Positions 1 through 8,776 of a DNA stretch of 64,000 nt are shown piece by piece (positions within the stretch are counted from its first letter, which is position 1; each line of letters starts with the position of its first letter). Location: assembly GCA_040544425.1 (NCBI GenBank), contig JBEONO010000008.1:62001-126000 (forward strand), given 5' to 3'. The translations under genes and the position numbers were made by a program. The stretch is from Solimicrobium sp040544425 (lineage in GTDB: Bacteria; Pseudomonadota; Gammaproteobacteria; Burkholderiales; Burkholderiaceae_D). A model generated the notes under the pieces. That model made no database searches, was not told where the DNA came from, and was given only the letters and a program-made list of their open reading frames with translations.

Positions 1-54
1 CTTGCCGCTCACCTCGTAACGGATCTGCCCGCAAAAGCAACCACCTGTTAACAT
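1..54 (-). CDS. GFA-family (glutathione-dependent formaldehyde-activating enzyme-like) protein, N-terminal fragment
   Basis: Only the first 18 codons lie in the window; the gene continues beyond position 1. The minus strand reads from ATG at 54 into MLTGGCFCGQIRYEVSGK. The pattern GGCxCGxIRYEV is the characteristic opening of GFA/CENP-V domain proteins, whose cysteines bind zinc. A GAGGAG ribosome-binding sequence lies six to seven bases before the ATG and decides the start. The family name comes from the motif alone. Most members do not have a proven formaldehyde role, so the substrate is unknown. Confidence 0.7.
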   Translation of the reverse strand, partial: MLTGGCFCGQIRYEVSGK

Positions 55-115
55 GGCGTTCTCCTCGCCGGACATTGAACAGATCTATGTCGAGCTACCG
101 GCAGATCTCTTCAAT

Positions 116-844
116 TTATTTAGACGACCTCAGGCTGCATTGACGATATTCGCAGTGCGCGGCCAATTCATTACCGTCACTGCACTTGACCTGATAGTTC
201 TCGATCGGCCCCTTGCTCGATATAAGACTCGCTCCGACAACTGGCTGGCAATTCTGTTTCATTGCCAATCTTTCCACAGTGACTGCAGAGGCCCCAAAAA
301 TTAGCGCAGCATTGCCACCTGCTGCAGCCATTTGTCCTGTCGCCAATTGTTTTTTGGCTAATGCAGCCTCAATTCCGCTTGATGAATTTGCGATCAAATT
401 TGACTCGGCGACACCTGCCTGACCGGTGATCGCATCAACCTGCTGCAAACTGCTGTGAGCAAATAAAAGTCCCGCTCCCACGTCCAGGTGCACGAAATAA
501 ATTTTACCGGCTTCGACAGTCATGGCAAGGTTTGCATCATTTGTCTTGGATAGTCCCGACTCATTTTTTTCATACGAAGTAAGGGCATAAGTACCTGGCA
601 ACAGATTCAACTCAAAATAAGATTTGCTTACTGCTTCGCCCAGAGTTTGGCCATTCACGGCCACCGTGATCGGGATCGTTCCGGCCATGCTGTCATTTCG
701 GTAAACATACAGGGCAGCCTTGTTTTCCAAAGGGCTGAATTGTTTTGCTTTTACATCCTGATCGGCTGGTGCCATCGGGACAGAAGCGCATCCGGTTAAA
801 AATAAAGATAACAGTAATAGAATCAATCCAACGATACGTTTCAT
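116..844 (-). CDS. DUF2846-type lipoprotein
   Basis: A 242-residue predicted lipoprotein. I place the start at the ATG at 842-844, because the upstream extension to 898 precedes the signal peptide and looks non-coding. The N-terminus is MKRIVG, a run of leucines, then the lipobox LTGC with the acylated Cys at residue 19. Residues ~40-130 resemble the DUF2846 fold: ALYVYRND, a VNG turn, and LLPGTYAL before a surface-protein-like domain. The C-terminal ~60 residues contain four cysteines (motifs KQNCQP, VKCSDG, HCEYRQC) that could form disulfides in the periplasm. Function is unknown; the location is inferred to be a membrane-anchored periplasmic protein. Confidence 0.7.
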   Translation of the reverse strand: MKRIVGLILLLLSLFLTGCASVPMAPADQDVKAKQFSPLENKAALYVYRNDSMAGTIPITVAVNGQTLGEAVSKSYFELNLLPGTYALTSYEKNESGLSKTNDANLAMTVEAGKIYFVHLDVGAGLLFAHSSLQQVDAITGQAGVAESNLIANSSSGIEAALAKKQLATGQMAAAGGNAALIFGASAVTVERLAMKQNCQPVVGASLISSKGPIENYQVKCSDGNELAAHCEYRQCSLRSSK

Positions 845-1106
845 GTAGCTCTCGATGTAAGAAGAATGGAATTCAGTGGAATTGGCACAAAAATACAATG
901 AAAGACCTCGTACTTAGTTACCGATTTGAAATATTAATTGAGCTTAAGGGTATATTTTATTTTTGTCCACGACGGATTAAATCCATTTTATGAAAAAGAT
1001 CTAAAAACAACTTCGCAATGAATGCGGAACAAGATTGGGGGATACTGGACATGATCTGGGCCAGGCTTTGCGCGGCAATCCTGAGAATGTATAAATTTCT
1101 CAGACG

Positions 1107-1135
1107 AAAAAAAAGACCGTCCAAAGACGATCTTT
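1107..1135 (-). terminator. Rho-independent terminator of tRNA-Pro
   Basis: On the minus strand a 10-bp stem (AAAGATCGTC paired with GACGGTCTTT, one G-U pair) closes a TTTG loop and runs into a T tract at 1107-1114. It starts 9 bases past the CCA end of the tRNA. A second weak stem (CTGAGAA...TTCTCAG, 1081-1103) follows it. Confidence 0.85.
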
Positions 1136-1143
1136 TTTAAATT

Positions 1144-1220
<77 letters not shown>

Positions 1221-1560
1221 AAGACATCAATTATATGGTGCAAGTTGGTTTGCGTCAATCACTATCAAAGAAAATTTATATAAAACCTGCAAATTGAGAT
1301 TTTGTGCTGCCGATTTACCAGTGATCAATGCGCGTTTAAATAGCTTGATGTACCTGAAAAGACCAGAGCAATTTCATCAGCACTTAGCTACATTCCTCCG
1401 TACGTTTTGATTGCTCCACCCGCCATTTCCAGTTCTATTGCATTGCTCGCCTCCTTGCTTACCGCCGCATCGCCATTTACCTAGCAAATAACGGCGACAG
1501 GCGGTTGAACACAGTAACGGCTCGCTTCGTCAACGGAGTTTTAGTTTTTCATTTTTCATT
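1221..1560. other. Non-coding spacer with a nested stem-loop
   Basis: About 340 bases without a convincing gene. Beyond the tRNA promoter it holds a nested inverted repeat at 1461-1506: outer arms ACCGCC/GGCGGT and inner arms CGCCATTT/AAATAACGGCG around CCTAGC. It has no T tract, so I do not call it a terminator. It lies just past the 3' end of the hypothetical gene at 1561. Confidence 0.5.
1230..1258 (-). promoter_or_regulatory. Sigma70 promoter of tRNA-Pro
   Basis: On the minus strand TTGACG (1253-1258) and TATAAT (1230-1235) are separated by exactly 17 bp. The -10 box lies 9 bases before the first tRNA base. This is the best consensus promoter in the window. Confidence 0.88.
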
Positions 1561-2271
1561 TCACTCTCGCTGAAACATTTCATCCAGTAAGGACTTAAAT
1601 TTGAGATAGCAGGTGTAATTTTTAGGGTATAAATAATTTTGACAGTCGCTAATTATTTTAGCGAACTTATCTGGATCATTAAGATATTTAGATACAAATT
1701 TTAGCAAGCCGCCCTGAATCAATGGTTCAATTATGTCGTTAGCGAATTCATTTTCACTGGGGTATTTTACTAAGAGGCATTTCAATGCATCAAGCGCGTT
1801 CTCATCATCAGAAGAATCAGATTCCGCATGGCTCAGATATTCAAAAAAAAATGGGAACCTGCCAATCCCAAGCTCGATGAACGCCTTATTCAACTCGATT
1901 TTAAATTCTTTGAGGTGGGAAAGGCTAACGTGATTTTGAATCAGCTTGATAAATGCGTCCAAGCAGGCGTCGCATGCCGCTTCGCGGACGGGGGACTTGG
2001 AAACTGCCTTCGTCGCAATGACGAGGTCATACAAGTAGCCTAACACCTCCTTGGGAGGACCAAAGAAAAAGCTGCGAAGCCTCTTAAATAAATCCCACCC
2101 CTGCCCGTATACCTGATTGATCGCCCGCTCTCTGAAGGTCGTAATTTCACTCCAACCATTGAATCTGAAATTCTGTGAATCTACTGCGGTAATTAATTCT
2201 CTCATCGTACGTTCAGAAACGGCGTAATGAGAAAAATAGCCGCTATGGATATTGTTGATATTGCATGTCAT
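1561..2271 (-). CDS. Hypothetical protein, AT-rich
   Basis: A 236-residue protein that I do not recognise. The longer frame starts with TTG at 2316. I prefer the ATG at 2271 (MTCNINNIHSG), which has AAGG about ten bases upstream. The protein is soluble, lacks a signal peptide, and is rich in Lys, Asn, Phe and Leu. There is an aromatic-basic stretch (GWDLFKRLRSFFFG, ~residues 55-70), a middle acidic patch (SDSSDDE) and a helical C-terminus. The gene is visibly more AT-rich than its neighbours, which suggests transfer. An A9 tract on the plus strand (1843-1851) encodes part of the FFF stretch and could allow slippage. It stands alone between tRNA-Pro and hrpA. Confidence 0.6.
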   Translation of the reverse strand: MTCNINNIHSGYFSHYAVSERTMRELITAVDSQNFRFNGWSEITTFRERAINQVYGQGWDLFKRLRSFFFGPPKEVLGYLYDLVIATKAVSKSPVREAACDACLDAFIKLIQNHVSLSHLKEFKIELNKAFIELGIGRFPFFFEYLSHAESDSSDDENALDALKCLLVKYPSENEFANDIIEPLIQGGLLKFVSKYLNDPDKFAKIISDCQNYLYPKNYTCYLKFKSLLDEMFQRE

Positions 2272-2417
2272 AACGCCAGCCTTAATTTTAAGAAGTAGGT
2301 TTTCAGTCGGAATCAAAATGCAGCCACGATGGCCACTTTTCGGGCTCTCAGACTATGGAGACCATCGCCTCCTGTGAACTACGGATTACCCCTAATCCAG
2401 TCGTAACTGCGGCTTAA

Positions 2418-5400
2418 CTATCTCTGCAGGCTCTCCCACACCTTTTGCAATCGCTTGACTGAAACAGGCATCGGCGTCTTTAGCTCCTGCGCAAACAAGG
2501 ACACACGCAGCTCTTCCAGCATCCAACGATATTCCTGCATTTTTTGATCGCTGCTTTTGGCCTGCGAACTGCTGCGTTCCCAACCCGAGGCAGCCAGATT
2601 CCATTCCTGCATCAACTTCCCATCGCGCATCGGATCGACGCGCATTTTTTCCAGTCGCACGGAAATCGCTTTCAGGTACCGTGGAAAATGAACCAGTTGG
2701 GCATAAGGCGTTTCAACGATAAAGCGTTTGGTTACCAAAGCATGCAGTTGAGTTTGCATATCGCTGGTGGCAGGCGATTTTACGCCCTGTAATTTCTTGG
2801 GCAGGCTGGCATATTCAGCCAAGATCTGTCCCGTCAATCGCGCGATTTCATTTGCCAATAAATTCAGGCGCGCGCGCCCTTCTTCTTTGCGCCGATTAAA
2901 TTCCTCGGCATTATTGGGTAGCGGTTGCTGCAAGAAAGTTCGTTCGAATGCCAATTCAATAATTTGCCCACGCAGTTCTTCCTGCGACCCCAAGCCCATG
3001 AATTGCATACCCATCTGCTGTAAGTTGGGAATGTTCTTTTCTAAAAACTTTAGCTGCTCTTTGAGTTGCAAGGCAAACAGCCGCATCAAGCCAGTTCGAT
3101 GGGTCTTCGCCGCGACCTCAGGATCATCGAACACCTGCAGCTGACAATAATTGATCTTATCCACCAGAGCCGGGTAGCCAATTAAGATTTGCTTGCCTTG
3201 CGCAATTTCCAACAACTCTGGCAATACGCCAAAAGTCCATCCCGTCAAATTATCAGATTGGACCGCGCCAGCTGAAGGGGTGGCAGTCGGGGCTGCTTTA
3301 CCCGATGGTTTCTCATGCTGTATAACCTGCTTCTCTTGCACCAGCTTTTGAAAACTTTCACGCGCATTCCCGCCGAGCTCAACGCGCAGCGAGGCCAGAT
3401 TACGTCCCATGTCGAGTTGTCGTCCATGCTCATCAACGATTTTAAAATTCATCATTAAATGCGCTGGTATGGTTTCAAATTTGAAATCGCTGGGTTTGGT
3501 CAACAAGCCGGTTTGATCGCGAATATCGGCAATCAAGGCTTCCAGAAAATTACCTCGGCCGTATTCGGCCCGCTCACAAAATCCTGCTGCATAATCAGGA
3601 ATAGGTACGCAATGGCGGCGAATTTTCTGTGGCAGTGATTTTAATAGCAGCTGCACTTTTTCTTTCAGCATGCCCGGCACCAACCATTCACAGCGGTCAA
3701 GAGAAATTTGATTCAATGCAAACAGCGGCACGGTCATCGTCACGCCATCGCGCGCGCTACCAGGCTCAAAATGGTAGCTAAGCTGTAATTCGGTGCCGGC
3801 CTGCGCCATCTTCTTGGGAAATACATCGGTGGTTACACCGGCGGCCTCGTGACGCATTAAATCTTCGCGCTGCAGATACAGCAGCTTGGGATTTTTTAAC
3901 GTTGCCTCCTTATGCCATTTTTCAAAGGTAATGCCATTGAAAATGCCAGCAGGAATATGCTGATCATAAAATGCCACGATCAGACTGTCGTCAACCAGCA
4001 CATCAACACGACGCGATTTATGCTCAAGATTTTCAATCTCGCGCAATAGCTGCTGATTGTGCGCAAAAAACGGAGCACGAGTTTCAAACTCACCGGCCAC
4101 CAGCGCATCACGTATAAAAATTTCCCGTGCCTCTTCAGGGTGGGTCAATCCAAATTGAATACGCCGTTGGCTGTACACAACCAATCCATACAGTGTGGCT
4201 CGTTCAAAGGCAGACACCTGATTGGCGCGTTTTTCCCAGCGCGGCTCGCTGACATTTTTTTTCAGAAGATGCGCGCCGATTTTTTCCAGCCATTCCGGCT
4301 GAATTTGCGCAATACAGCGCGCGTACAGGCGACTCGTGTCGACCAGTTCGGCCGCCATGATCCAGCGTCCGGCTTTTTTTACCAGCGTCGATCCGGGCCA
4401 GATATTAAATTTGATCGCACGTGCACCCAGATACTGCGTTGCCTCCTCGCCCTTAAATCCAATATTGCCCAACAAACCGGTCAACAATGAGGTATGCAGT
4501 TGCTCATAGGTGGCTGGTGCCTCATTCAGGCGCCAGCCTTGTTCTTTAATGATCGTGAGCAGCTGCGAATGCACTTCACGCCATTCGCGCAGGCGCAGTT
4601 GCGACAGAAAATGTTCACGACAGTTTTGTTGTAGCAAACGATTGGATTTTTTGTGCGCAATCGCCTCTTCGAACCAGTCCCATATTTTCAGATAGCTCAC
4701 GAATTCAGACTTTTCATCGGCAAACTTTTTGTGCGCCAGATCGGCTGCAGCCTGCGCTTCAATCGGACGCTCGCGTGGATCCTGCACCGACAATGCCGAT
4801 GCAATGATCAATACCTCGGACAGACTCTGCTGCTCGTTGGCCGCCAAAATCATTCTGCCGATGCGCGGGTCGAGCGGTAATTTGGCGAGTTTGGCACCCA
4901 GTGGTGTCAGTTGATTTTCTTCATCGATGGCGCCCAACTCTTGCAGCAGTTGATAGCCGTCGGCAATCGCCCGCCCCTGCGGCGCTTCGATAAAGGGAAA
5001 TTGTTCGACGTCGACCAGATGCAGGGAGCGCATACGCAATATCACGGCCGCCAGCGATGACCGTAAGATCTCTGGCTCGGTAAACGGCAGGCGCGCCTTG
5101 AAATCCTGTTCTTCATAGAGGCGGATACACACACCGGCCGCCACCCGCCCACATCGTCCGGCGCGCTGATTAGCGGCTGACTGGGCAATGGCCTCAATTT
5201 GTAATTGTTCGACTTTATTGCGATAACTGTAGCGCTTGACCCGAGCCAGTCCGGTGTCGACGACATAGCGAATGCCTGGCACAGTCAATGAGGTTTCAGC
5301 CACATTGGTCGCCAGAACAATTCTTCTGGCATTGGTGCTTCTAAATACTTTGTCTTGCTCCTGGACAGACAGGCGCGCAAACAGCGGCAATATCTCCACA

Positions 5401-6236
5401 TGCGCTGGATGATGCTTGCGCAGGCTTTCCGCTGCGTCGCGAATTTCCCGTTCGCCCGGCAAAAACACCAGCACATCACCAGTCCCGAGGCGGCATAACT
5501 CATCGACCGCATCGGTAATTGCGGTCATTAAATCGCGCTCTTTGTCTTTTTCATCTTCCTGCACCGGGCGGTATCGAATTTCAACTGGATACAGACGTCC
5601 CGATACTTCGAATACCGGCGCAGGTTTGGTCGGGGTGCCAAAGTGTTGGGCAAAGCGATTGGCATCGATTGTCGCCGAGGTGATGATCACCTTCAGGTCC
5701 GGGCGTTTTGGTAACAACTGCTTTAAATAGCCCAGTAAAAAATCGATATTCAAACTGCGTTCATGCGCTTCATCGATGATGATGGTGTCATATTGTTTAA
5801 GTAACGGGTCGCCCTGGGTTTCAGCCAGCAGAATCCCATCGGTCATTAATTTGACCGACGCACCTTTGGACAAGGTGTCGGTAAAACGTACTTTGAAGCC
5901 GACGTGTATGCCAAGATCAGATCCAAGTTCCTGGGCCAGACGTTTCGCTGTAGACGAAGCGGCAATGCGCCGCGGCTGGGTGTGGCCGATCAATCCTTTC
6001 GTGCCGCGTCCCAATTGCAGACAGATTTTCGGTAACTGTGTCGTTTTCCCTGAACCGGTTTCGCCACACAGAATAATCACCTGATTGTCACGAATCGCAT
6101 TTGAAATTTCTTCACGCTTCCCTGAAACGGGCAATTCTTCGGGAAAGGTAATCTCTGGTAAGGGATTTCGAAACGGCAGAGCTGCGGCTGGTTTTGCACT
6201 CGGTGTTCGGTGCTGTGGTTTATTTGGTGTAGTCAT
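2418..6236 (-). CDS. hrpA: ATP-dependent RNA helicase HrpA (DEAH box)
   Basis: The 1272 residues match the usual HrpA length (about 1300). The Walker A motif GETGSGKT is at 58-65, the DEAH box (IIIDEAHERS) at about 155-158, SATID at about 187, and the Q-motif-like QRAGRCGR in the second RecA domain. HA2 and OB-fold regions and the long HrpA-specific C-terminus (DUF3418) follow. HrpA is a cytoplasmic 3'-5' helicase linked to rescue of stalled ribosomes and mRNA processing. The gene is divergent from argA with only 71 bp between the start codons. A small GGATTA/TAATCC stem-loop at 2383-2398 lies after the stop. Confidence 0.97.
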   Translation of the reverse strand: MTTPNKPQHRTPSAKPAAALPFRNPLPEITFPEELPVSGKREEISNAIRDNQVIILCGETGSGKTTQLPKICLQLGRGTKGLIGHTQPRRIAASSTAKRLAQELGSDLGIHVGFKVRFTDTLSKGASVKLMTDGILLAETQGDPLLKQYDTIIIDEAHERSLNIDFLLGYLKQLLPKRPDLKVIITSATIDANRFAQHFGTPTKPAPVFEVSGRLYPVEIRYRPVQEDEKDKERDLMTAITDAVDELCRLGTGDVLVFLPGEREIRDAAESLRKHHPAHVEILPLFARLSVQEQDKVFRSTNARRIVLATNVAETSLTVPGIRYVVDTGLARVKRYSYRNKVEQLQIEAIAQSAANQRAGRCGRVAAGVCIRLYEEQDFKARLPFTEPEILRSSLAAVILRMRSLHLVDVEQFPFIEAPQGRAIADGYQLLQELGAIDEENQLTPLGAKLAKLPLDPRIGRMILAANEQQSLSEVLIIASALSVQDPRERPIEAQAAADLAHKKFADEKSEFVSYLKIWDWFEEAIAHKKSNRLLQQNCREHFLSQLRLREWREVHSQLLTIIKEQGWRLNEAPATYEQLHTSLLTGLLGNIGFKGEEATQYLGARAIKFNIWPGSTLVKKAGRWIMAAELVDTSRLYARCIAQIQPEWLEKIGAHLLKKNVSEPRWEKRANQVSAFERATLYGLVVYSQRRIQFGLTHPEEAREIFIRDALVAGEFETRAPFFAHNQQLLREIENLEHKSRRVDVLVDDSLIVAFYDQHIPAGIFNGITFEKWHKEATLKNPKLLYLQREDLMRHEAAGVTTDVFPKKMAQAGTELQLSYHFEPGSARDGVTMTVPLFALNQISLDRCEWLVPGMLKEKVQLLLKSLPQKIRRHCVPIPDYAAGFCERAEYGRGNFLEALIADIRDQTGLLTKPSDFKFETIPAHLMMNFKIVDEHGRQLDMGRNLASLRVELGGNARESFQKLVQEKQVIQHEKPSGKAAPTATPSAGAVQSDNLTGWTFGVLPELLEIAQGKQILIGYPALVDKINYCQLQVFDDPEVAAKTHRTGLMRLFALQLKEQLKFLEKNIPNLQQMGMQFMGLGSQEELRGQIIELAFERTFLQQPLPNNAEEFNRRKEEGRARLNLLANEIARLTGQILAEYASLPKKLQGVKSPATSDMQTQLHALVTKRFIVETPYAQLVHFPRYLKAISVRLEKMRVDPMRDGKLMQEWNLAASGWERSSSQAKSSDQKMQEYRWMLEELRVSLFAQELKTPMPVSVKRLQKVWESLQR

Positions 6237-6245
6237 AAGCCCGAA

Positions 6246-6251
6246 ATTATA
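6246..6251 (-). promoter_or_regulatory. Candidate -10 box of hrpA (near-leaderless)
   Basis: The minus strand shows TATAAT nine bases before the hrpA ATG, with no Shine-Dalgarno sequence between. With ordinary spacing, transcription would start about three bases before the ATG. No good -35 box is visible, so this is a suggestion. Confidence 0.45.
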
Positions 6252-6294
6252 AATTGTTTTACTGGCCGCTTCTCACCTAAAAGTAAATCTACCC

Positions 6295-6300
6295 TATAAT
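6295..6300 (+). promoter_or_regulatory. Candidate -10 box of argA (leaderless)
   Basis: TATAAT ends seven bases before the argA ATG at 6308, so the predicted first transcribed base is at or next to the start codon. No Shine-Dalgarno sequence is present. The -35 region is weak. Confidence 0.5.
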
Positions 6301-6307
6301 CCTGCAC

Positions 6308-7618
6308 ATGGCAAATCATGAACAATTCGTACAATGGCTGCGCTCGGTTGCGCCGTATATCCACGCGTTTCGTGGCAAAACCTTCGTCGTTGCCTTTCCA
6401 GGCGAGTTGGTCGTAGCGGGTGTATTGCCGTACCTGGCAGAAGATTTGTCCTTATTGCACGCACTGGGCATCAAGATCGTGATTGTCCATGGCTCCCGTC
6501 CTCAGGTCGCTGAACAGCTGGCATTGCGTAACGTTGAGGGACGTTTTCATAACGGCATTCGTATCACTGACACCGCGGCGCTTGAGTGTTCCAAAGAAGC
6601 TGCCGGCGAACTGCGTCTGGATATTGAAGCTGCTTTTAGCCAGGGCTTGCCGAATACGCCGATGGCACACTCCGAAATTCGTATTATTTCTGGTAATTTT
6701 GTCACGGCCAAACCAATCGGCATCGTTAATGGTATCGATTACGGTTTAACCGGGATCACTCGAAAAATTGCCAATGACACCATCGCGCGCATTTTGGATG
6801 CAGGTAATCTGGTGCTCTTGTCACCGCTCGGATTTTCGCCAACCGGTGAGGCTTTTAACCTCACCATGGAAGACGTGGCCGTATCGTCGGCAATCTCCCT
6901 GAACGCTGACAAACTGATTTATATCACTGAGACGCCAATGCTGTGCAATCGGGATGGTGACGAACTGCGCGAATTATCGTACCAGCAGGCCAAAGCCGAA
7001 CTGGCCGCCGATTATCTGCCACCAGACGGCGCTTACTATCTGGAGCACAGCGTCAAAGCTGCAATTGCTGGCGTGCCTCGCGTACACATCGTTCCATTTA
7101 ACAAGGATGGTTCAGTACTGCTGGAATTATTTACGCATGATGGCGTTGGCACCATGATTACCTACGAAAATCTGGAAAGTCTGCGTGAGGCTACCATCGA
7201 CGACATCGGCGGTATTATTGAGCTGATCGAACCGCTGGAAGCCGATGGAACCCTGGTCAAACGGGGTCGCGAGCTGATTGAACGCGAGATTAATTATTTC
7301 TCCGTGATTGAGCATGACAACGTGATTTTTGGCTGCGCCGCACTCTACCCGTTTCCGGCCGAAGGCATGGCTGAAATGGCATGCCTGACTGTCGCGCCCG
7401 AAGTACAAACCCAGGGTGACGGCGAACGAATCTTGAAACATATGGAAAAACGCGCCAGGCGCGCCGGGTTTGCAAAATTATTTGTATTGACGACCCGCAC
7501 CGCACACTGGTTTTTGAAACGCGGTTTTGTTACCGCAACGGTAGATGATCTGCCCAAGGATAGACAGCGCATGTACAACTGGCAGCGCAAGTCTATCGTC
7601 CTGATTAAACAACTGTAA
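6308..7618 (+). CDS. argA: N-acetylglutamate synthase (amino-acid N-acetyltransferase)
   Basis: The 436-residue protein has the classical ArgA layout: an amino-acid-kinase-like domain (residues ~20-285; VIVHGSRPQV, GITRKIANDTI, LSPLGFSPTGEAFN) followed by a GNAT acetyltransferase domain (~290-436; MACLTVAPEVQTQGDGERIL is the acetyl-CoA loop region). It makes N-acetyl-L-glutamate from glutamate and acetyl-CoA, the first step of arginine synthesis, and is normally feedback-inhibited by arginine at the kinase-like domain. argF and argG lie 5-6 kb downstream. It is probably co-transcribed with yggX, 11 bp away. Confidence 0.97.
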   Translation: MANHEQFVQWLRSVAPYIHAFRGKTFVVAFPGELVVAGVLPYLAEDLSLLHALGIKIVIVHGSRPQVAEQLALRNVEGRFHNGIRITDTAALECSKEAAGELRLDIEAAFSQGLPNTPMAHSEIRIISGNFVTAKPIGIVNGIDYGLTGITRKIANDTIARILDAGNLVLLSPLGFSPTGEAFNLTMEDVAVSSAISLNADKLIYITETPMLCNRDGDELRELSYQQAKAELAADYLPPDGAYYLEHSVKAAIAGVPRVHIVPFNKDGSVLLELFTHDGVGTMITYENLESLREATIDDIGGIIELIEPLEADGTLVKRGRELIEREINYFSVIEHDNVIFGCAALYPFPAEGMAEMACLTVAPEVQTQGDGERILKHMEKRARRAGFAKLFVLTTRTAHWFLKRGFVTATVDDLPKDRQRMYNWQRKSIVLIKQL

Positions 7619-7629
7619 CTGGAGTTCTT

Positions 7630-7902
7630 ATGGGTCGCATGATTCAATGTATTAAATTAAACAAGCAGGCTGAAGGATTGGATTTACCACCGTATCCTGG
7701 TGAACTTGGCAAACGAATTTATGAAAGTGTCAGCAAAGAAGCCTGGGCCGGGTGGCTGAAACATCAAACCATGTTGGTCAATGAAAACCGCCTGAATTTG
7801 GCGGACGTACGAGCGCGCAAGTATTTGGCGACGCAAATGGAAAAGCATTTTTTCGGTGATGGTGCCGATGCAGCAACTGGATATGTACCACCGGCTGAAT
7901 GA
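7630..7902 (+). CDS. yggX: Fe(2+)-trafficking / oxidative damage protection protein YggX
   Basis: A 90-residue protein of standard YggX length. The opening MGRMIQCIKLNKQAEGLD, the PYPGELGKRIYE segment and KYLATQMEKHFFG are diagnostic. The single conserved Cys is at residue 7. The family protects iron-sulfur proteins from oxidants and has been linked to iron trafficking in the cytoplasm. It follows argA by 11 bp with a GGAG ribosome-binding site and ends before a shared terminator. Confidence 0.95.
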   Translation: MGRMIQCIKLNKQAEGLDLPPYPGELGKRIYESVSKEAWAGWLKHQTMLVNENRLNLADVRARKYLATQMEKHFFGDGADAATGYVPPAE

Positions 7903-7922
7903 TTATTCGTTTTTCTGACCTC

Positions 7923-7956
7923 AAAAGCCGCGTTCATAGCTGTCCGCGGTTTTTTA
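7923..7956. terminator. Bidirectional terminator between yggX and rpiA
   Basis: AAAAGCCGCG pairs with CGCGGTTTTTT across a short loop, leaving T tracts on both strands. It sits between two convergent genes. Confidence 0.75.
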
Positions 7957-7966
7957 CCTGAACTGT

Positions 7967-8641
7967 TCAGAAGGTCAAAGTGTTGACACCTTCGGCAGTT
8001 CCCAGCAAGCATACGTTTGCGCCCTGTTTGGCAAACAAACCTACCGTCACAATCCCAACGATATTATTCATCAACGCTTCCATCGCTACTGGTTGCGCGA
8101 TTTCAAGTCCATTTACATCCAGAATCACATTGCCGTTATCGGTCAACAGGGGTTTGCCCTCTTTCATGCGCAAAATCGGATTGCCGCCCAACAGAGTCAG
8201 TTGACGCGCCACCGCGGCCTGTGCCATGGGAATGACCTCGATCGGCAACGGAAACTTGCCCAGCATTTTGACCAGCTTGGAGCCGTCGGCGATACAAACA
8301 AATTTTTCCGCCACTGATGCGACGATTTTTTCCCGGGTCAACGCAGCGCCACCACCTTTGATCATTGCGCCGCTGCCATCGATTTCGTCCGCGCCATCGA
8401 TGTATACCGGCATGGAAATCACATCATTCAAATCCAGCACCTTGATGCCATGGGTACGCAACCGCGTTGCGGTCGCTTCCGATGATGCAACTGCGCCGGG
8501 AATGCTGCTCTTGATTTTGGCCAATTCATCAATAAAAAAGTTTGCCGTCGATCCGGTGCCAACGCCGACGATTTCTCCGCGCACCACATGTTCGATTGCA
8601 GCGCGTGCCACGGCCTGTTTCAATTCATCTTGAGTCATCAT
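7967..8641 (-). CDS. rpiA: Ribose-5-phosphate isomerase A
   Basis: 224 residues, close to the E. coli enzyme's 219. The phosphate-binding GVGTGSTANFF, the active-site DGADEID and the KGGGAALTREK motifs are all intact. It interconverts ribose-5-phosphate and ribulose-5-phosphate in the non-oxidative pentose phosphate pathway, in the cytoplasm. Two ATG codons in tandem (8641 and 8638) are possible starts, with CTGGAAAT just upstream. It is convergent with yggX. Confidence 0.97.
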   Translation of the reverse strand: MMTQDELKQAVARAAIEHVVRGEIVGVGTGSTANFFIDELAKIKSSIPGAVASSEATATRLRTHGIKVLDLNDVISMPVYIDGADEIDGSGAMIKGGGAALTREKIVASVAEKFVCIADGSKLVKMLGKFPLPIEVIPMAQAAVARQLTLLGGNPILRMKEGKPLLTDNGNVILDVNGLEIAQPVAMEALMNNIVGIVTVGLFAKQGANVCLLGTAEGVNTLTF

Positions 8642-8776
8642 ATTTCCAGTTGCGATAAATGTGCCATTTTACTGTGAGTAGTGGGCTTGATCCACACAAA
8701 ACAAGTGCAAAGCGCTACACTGCGCACTAGATTCCGTCCTATTCCCTCTCCCGAACACTTCAAACAAAGGTTACTC

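Noticed and set aside
53..304. Plus-strand frame of 83 codons at the window start
   Set aside because: It lies opposite the GFA start and the lipoprotein gene, has no ribosome-binding site and no recognisable features.
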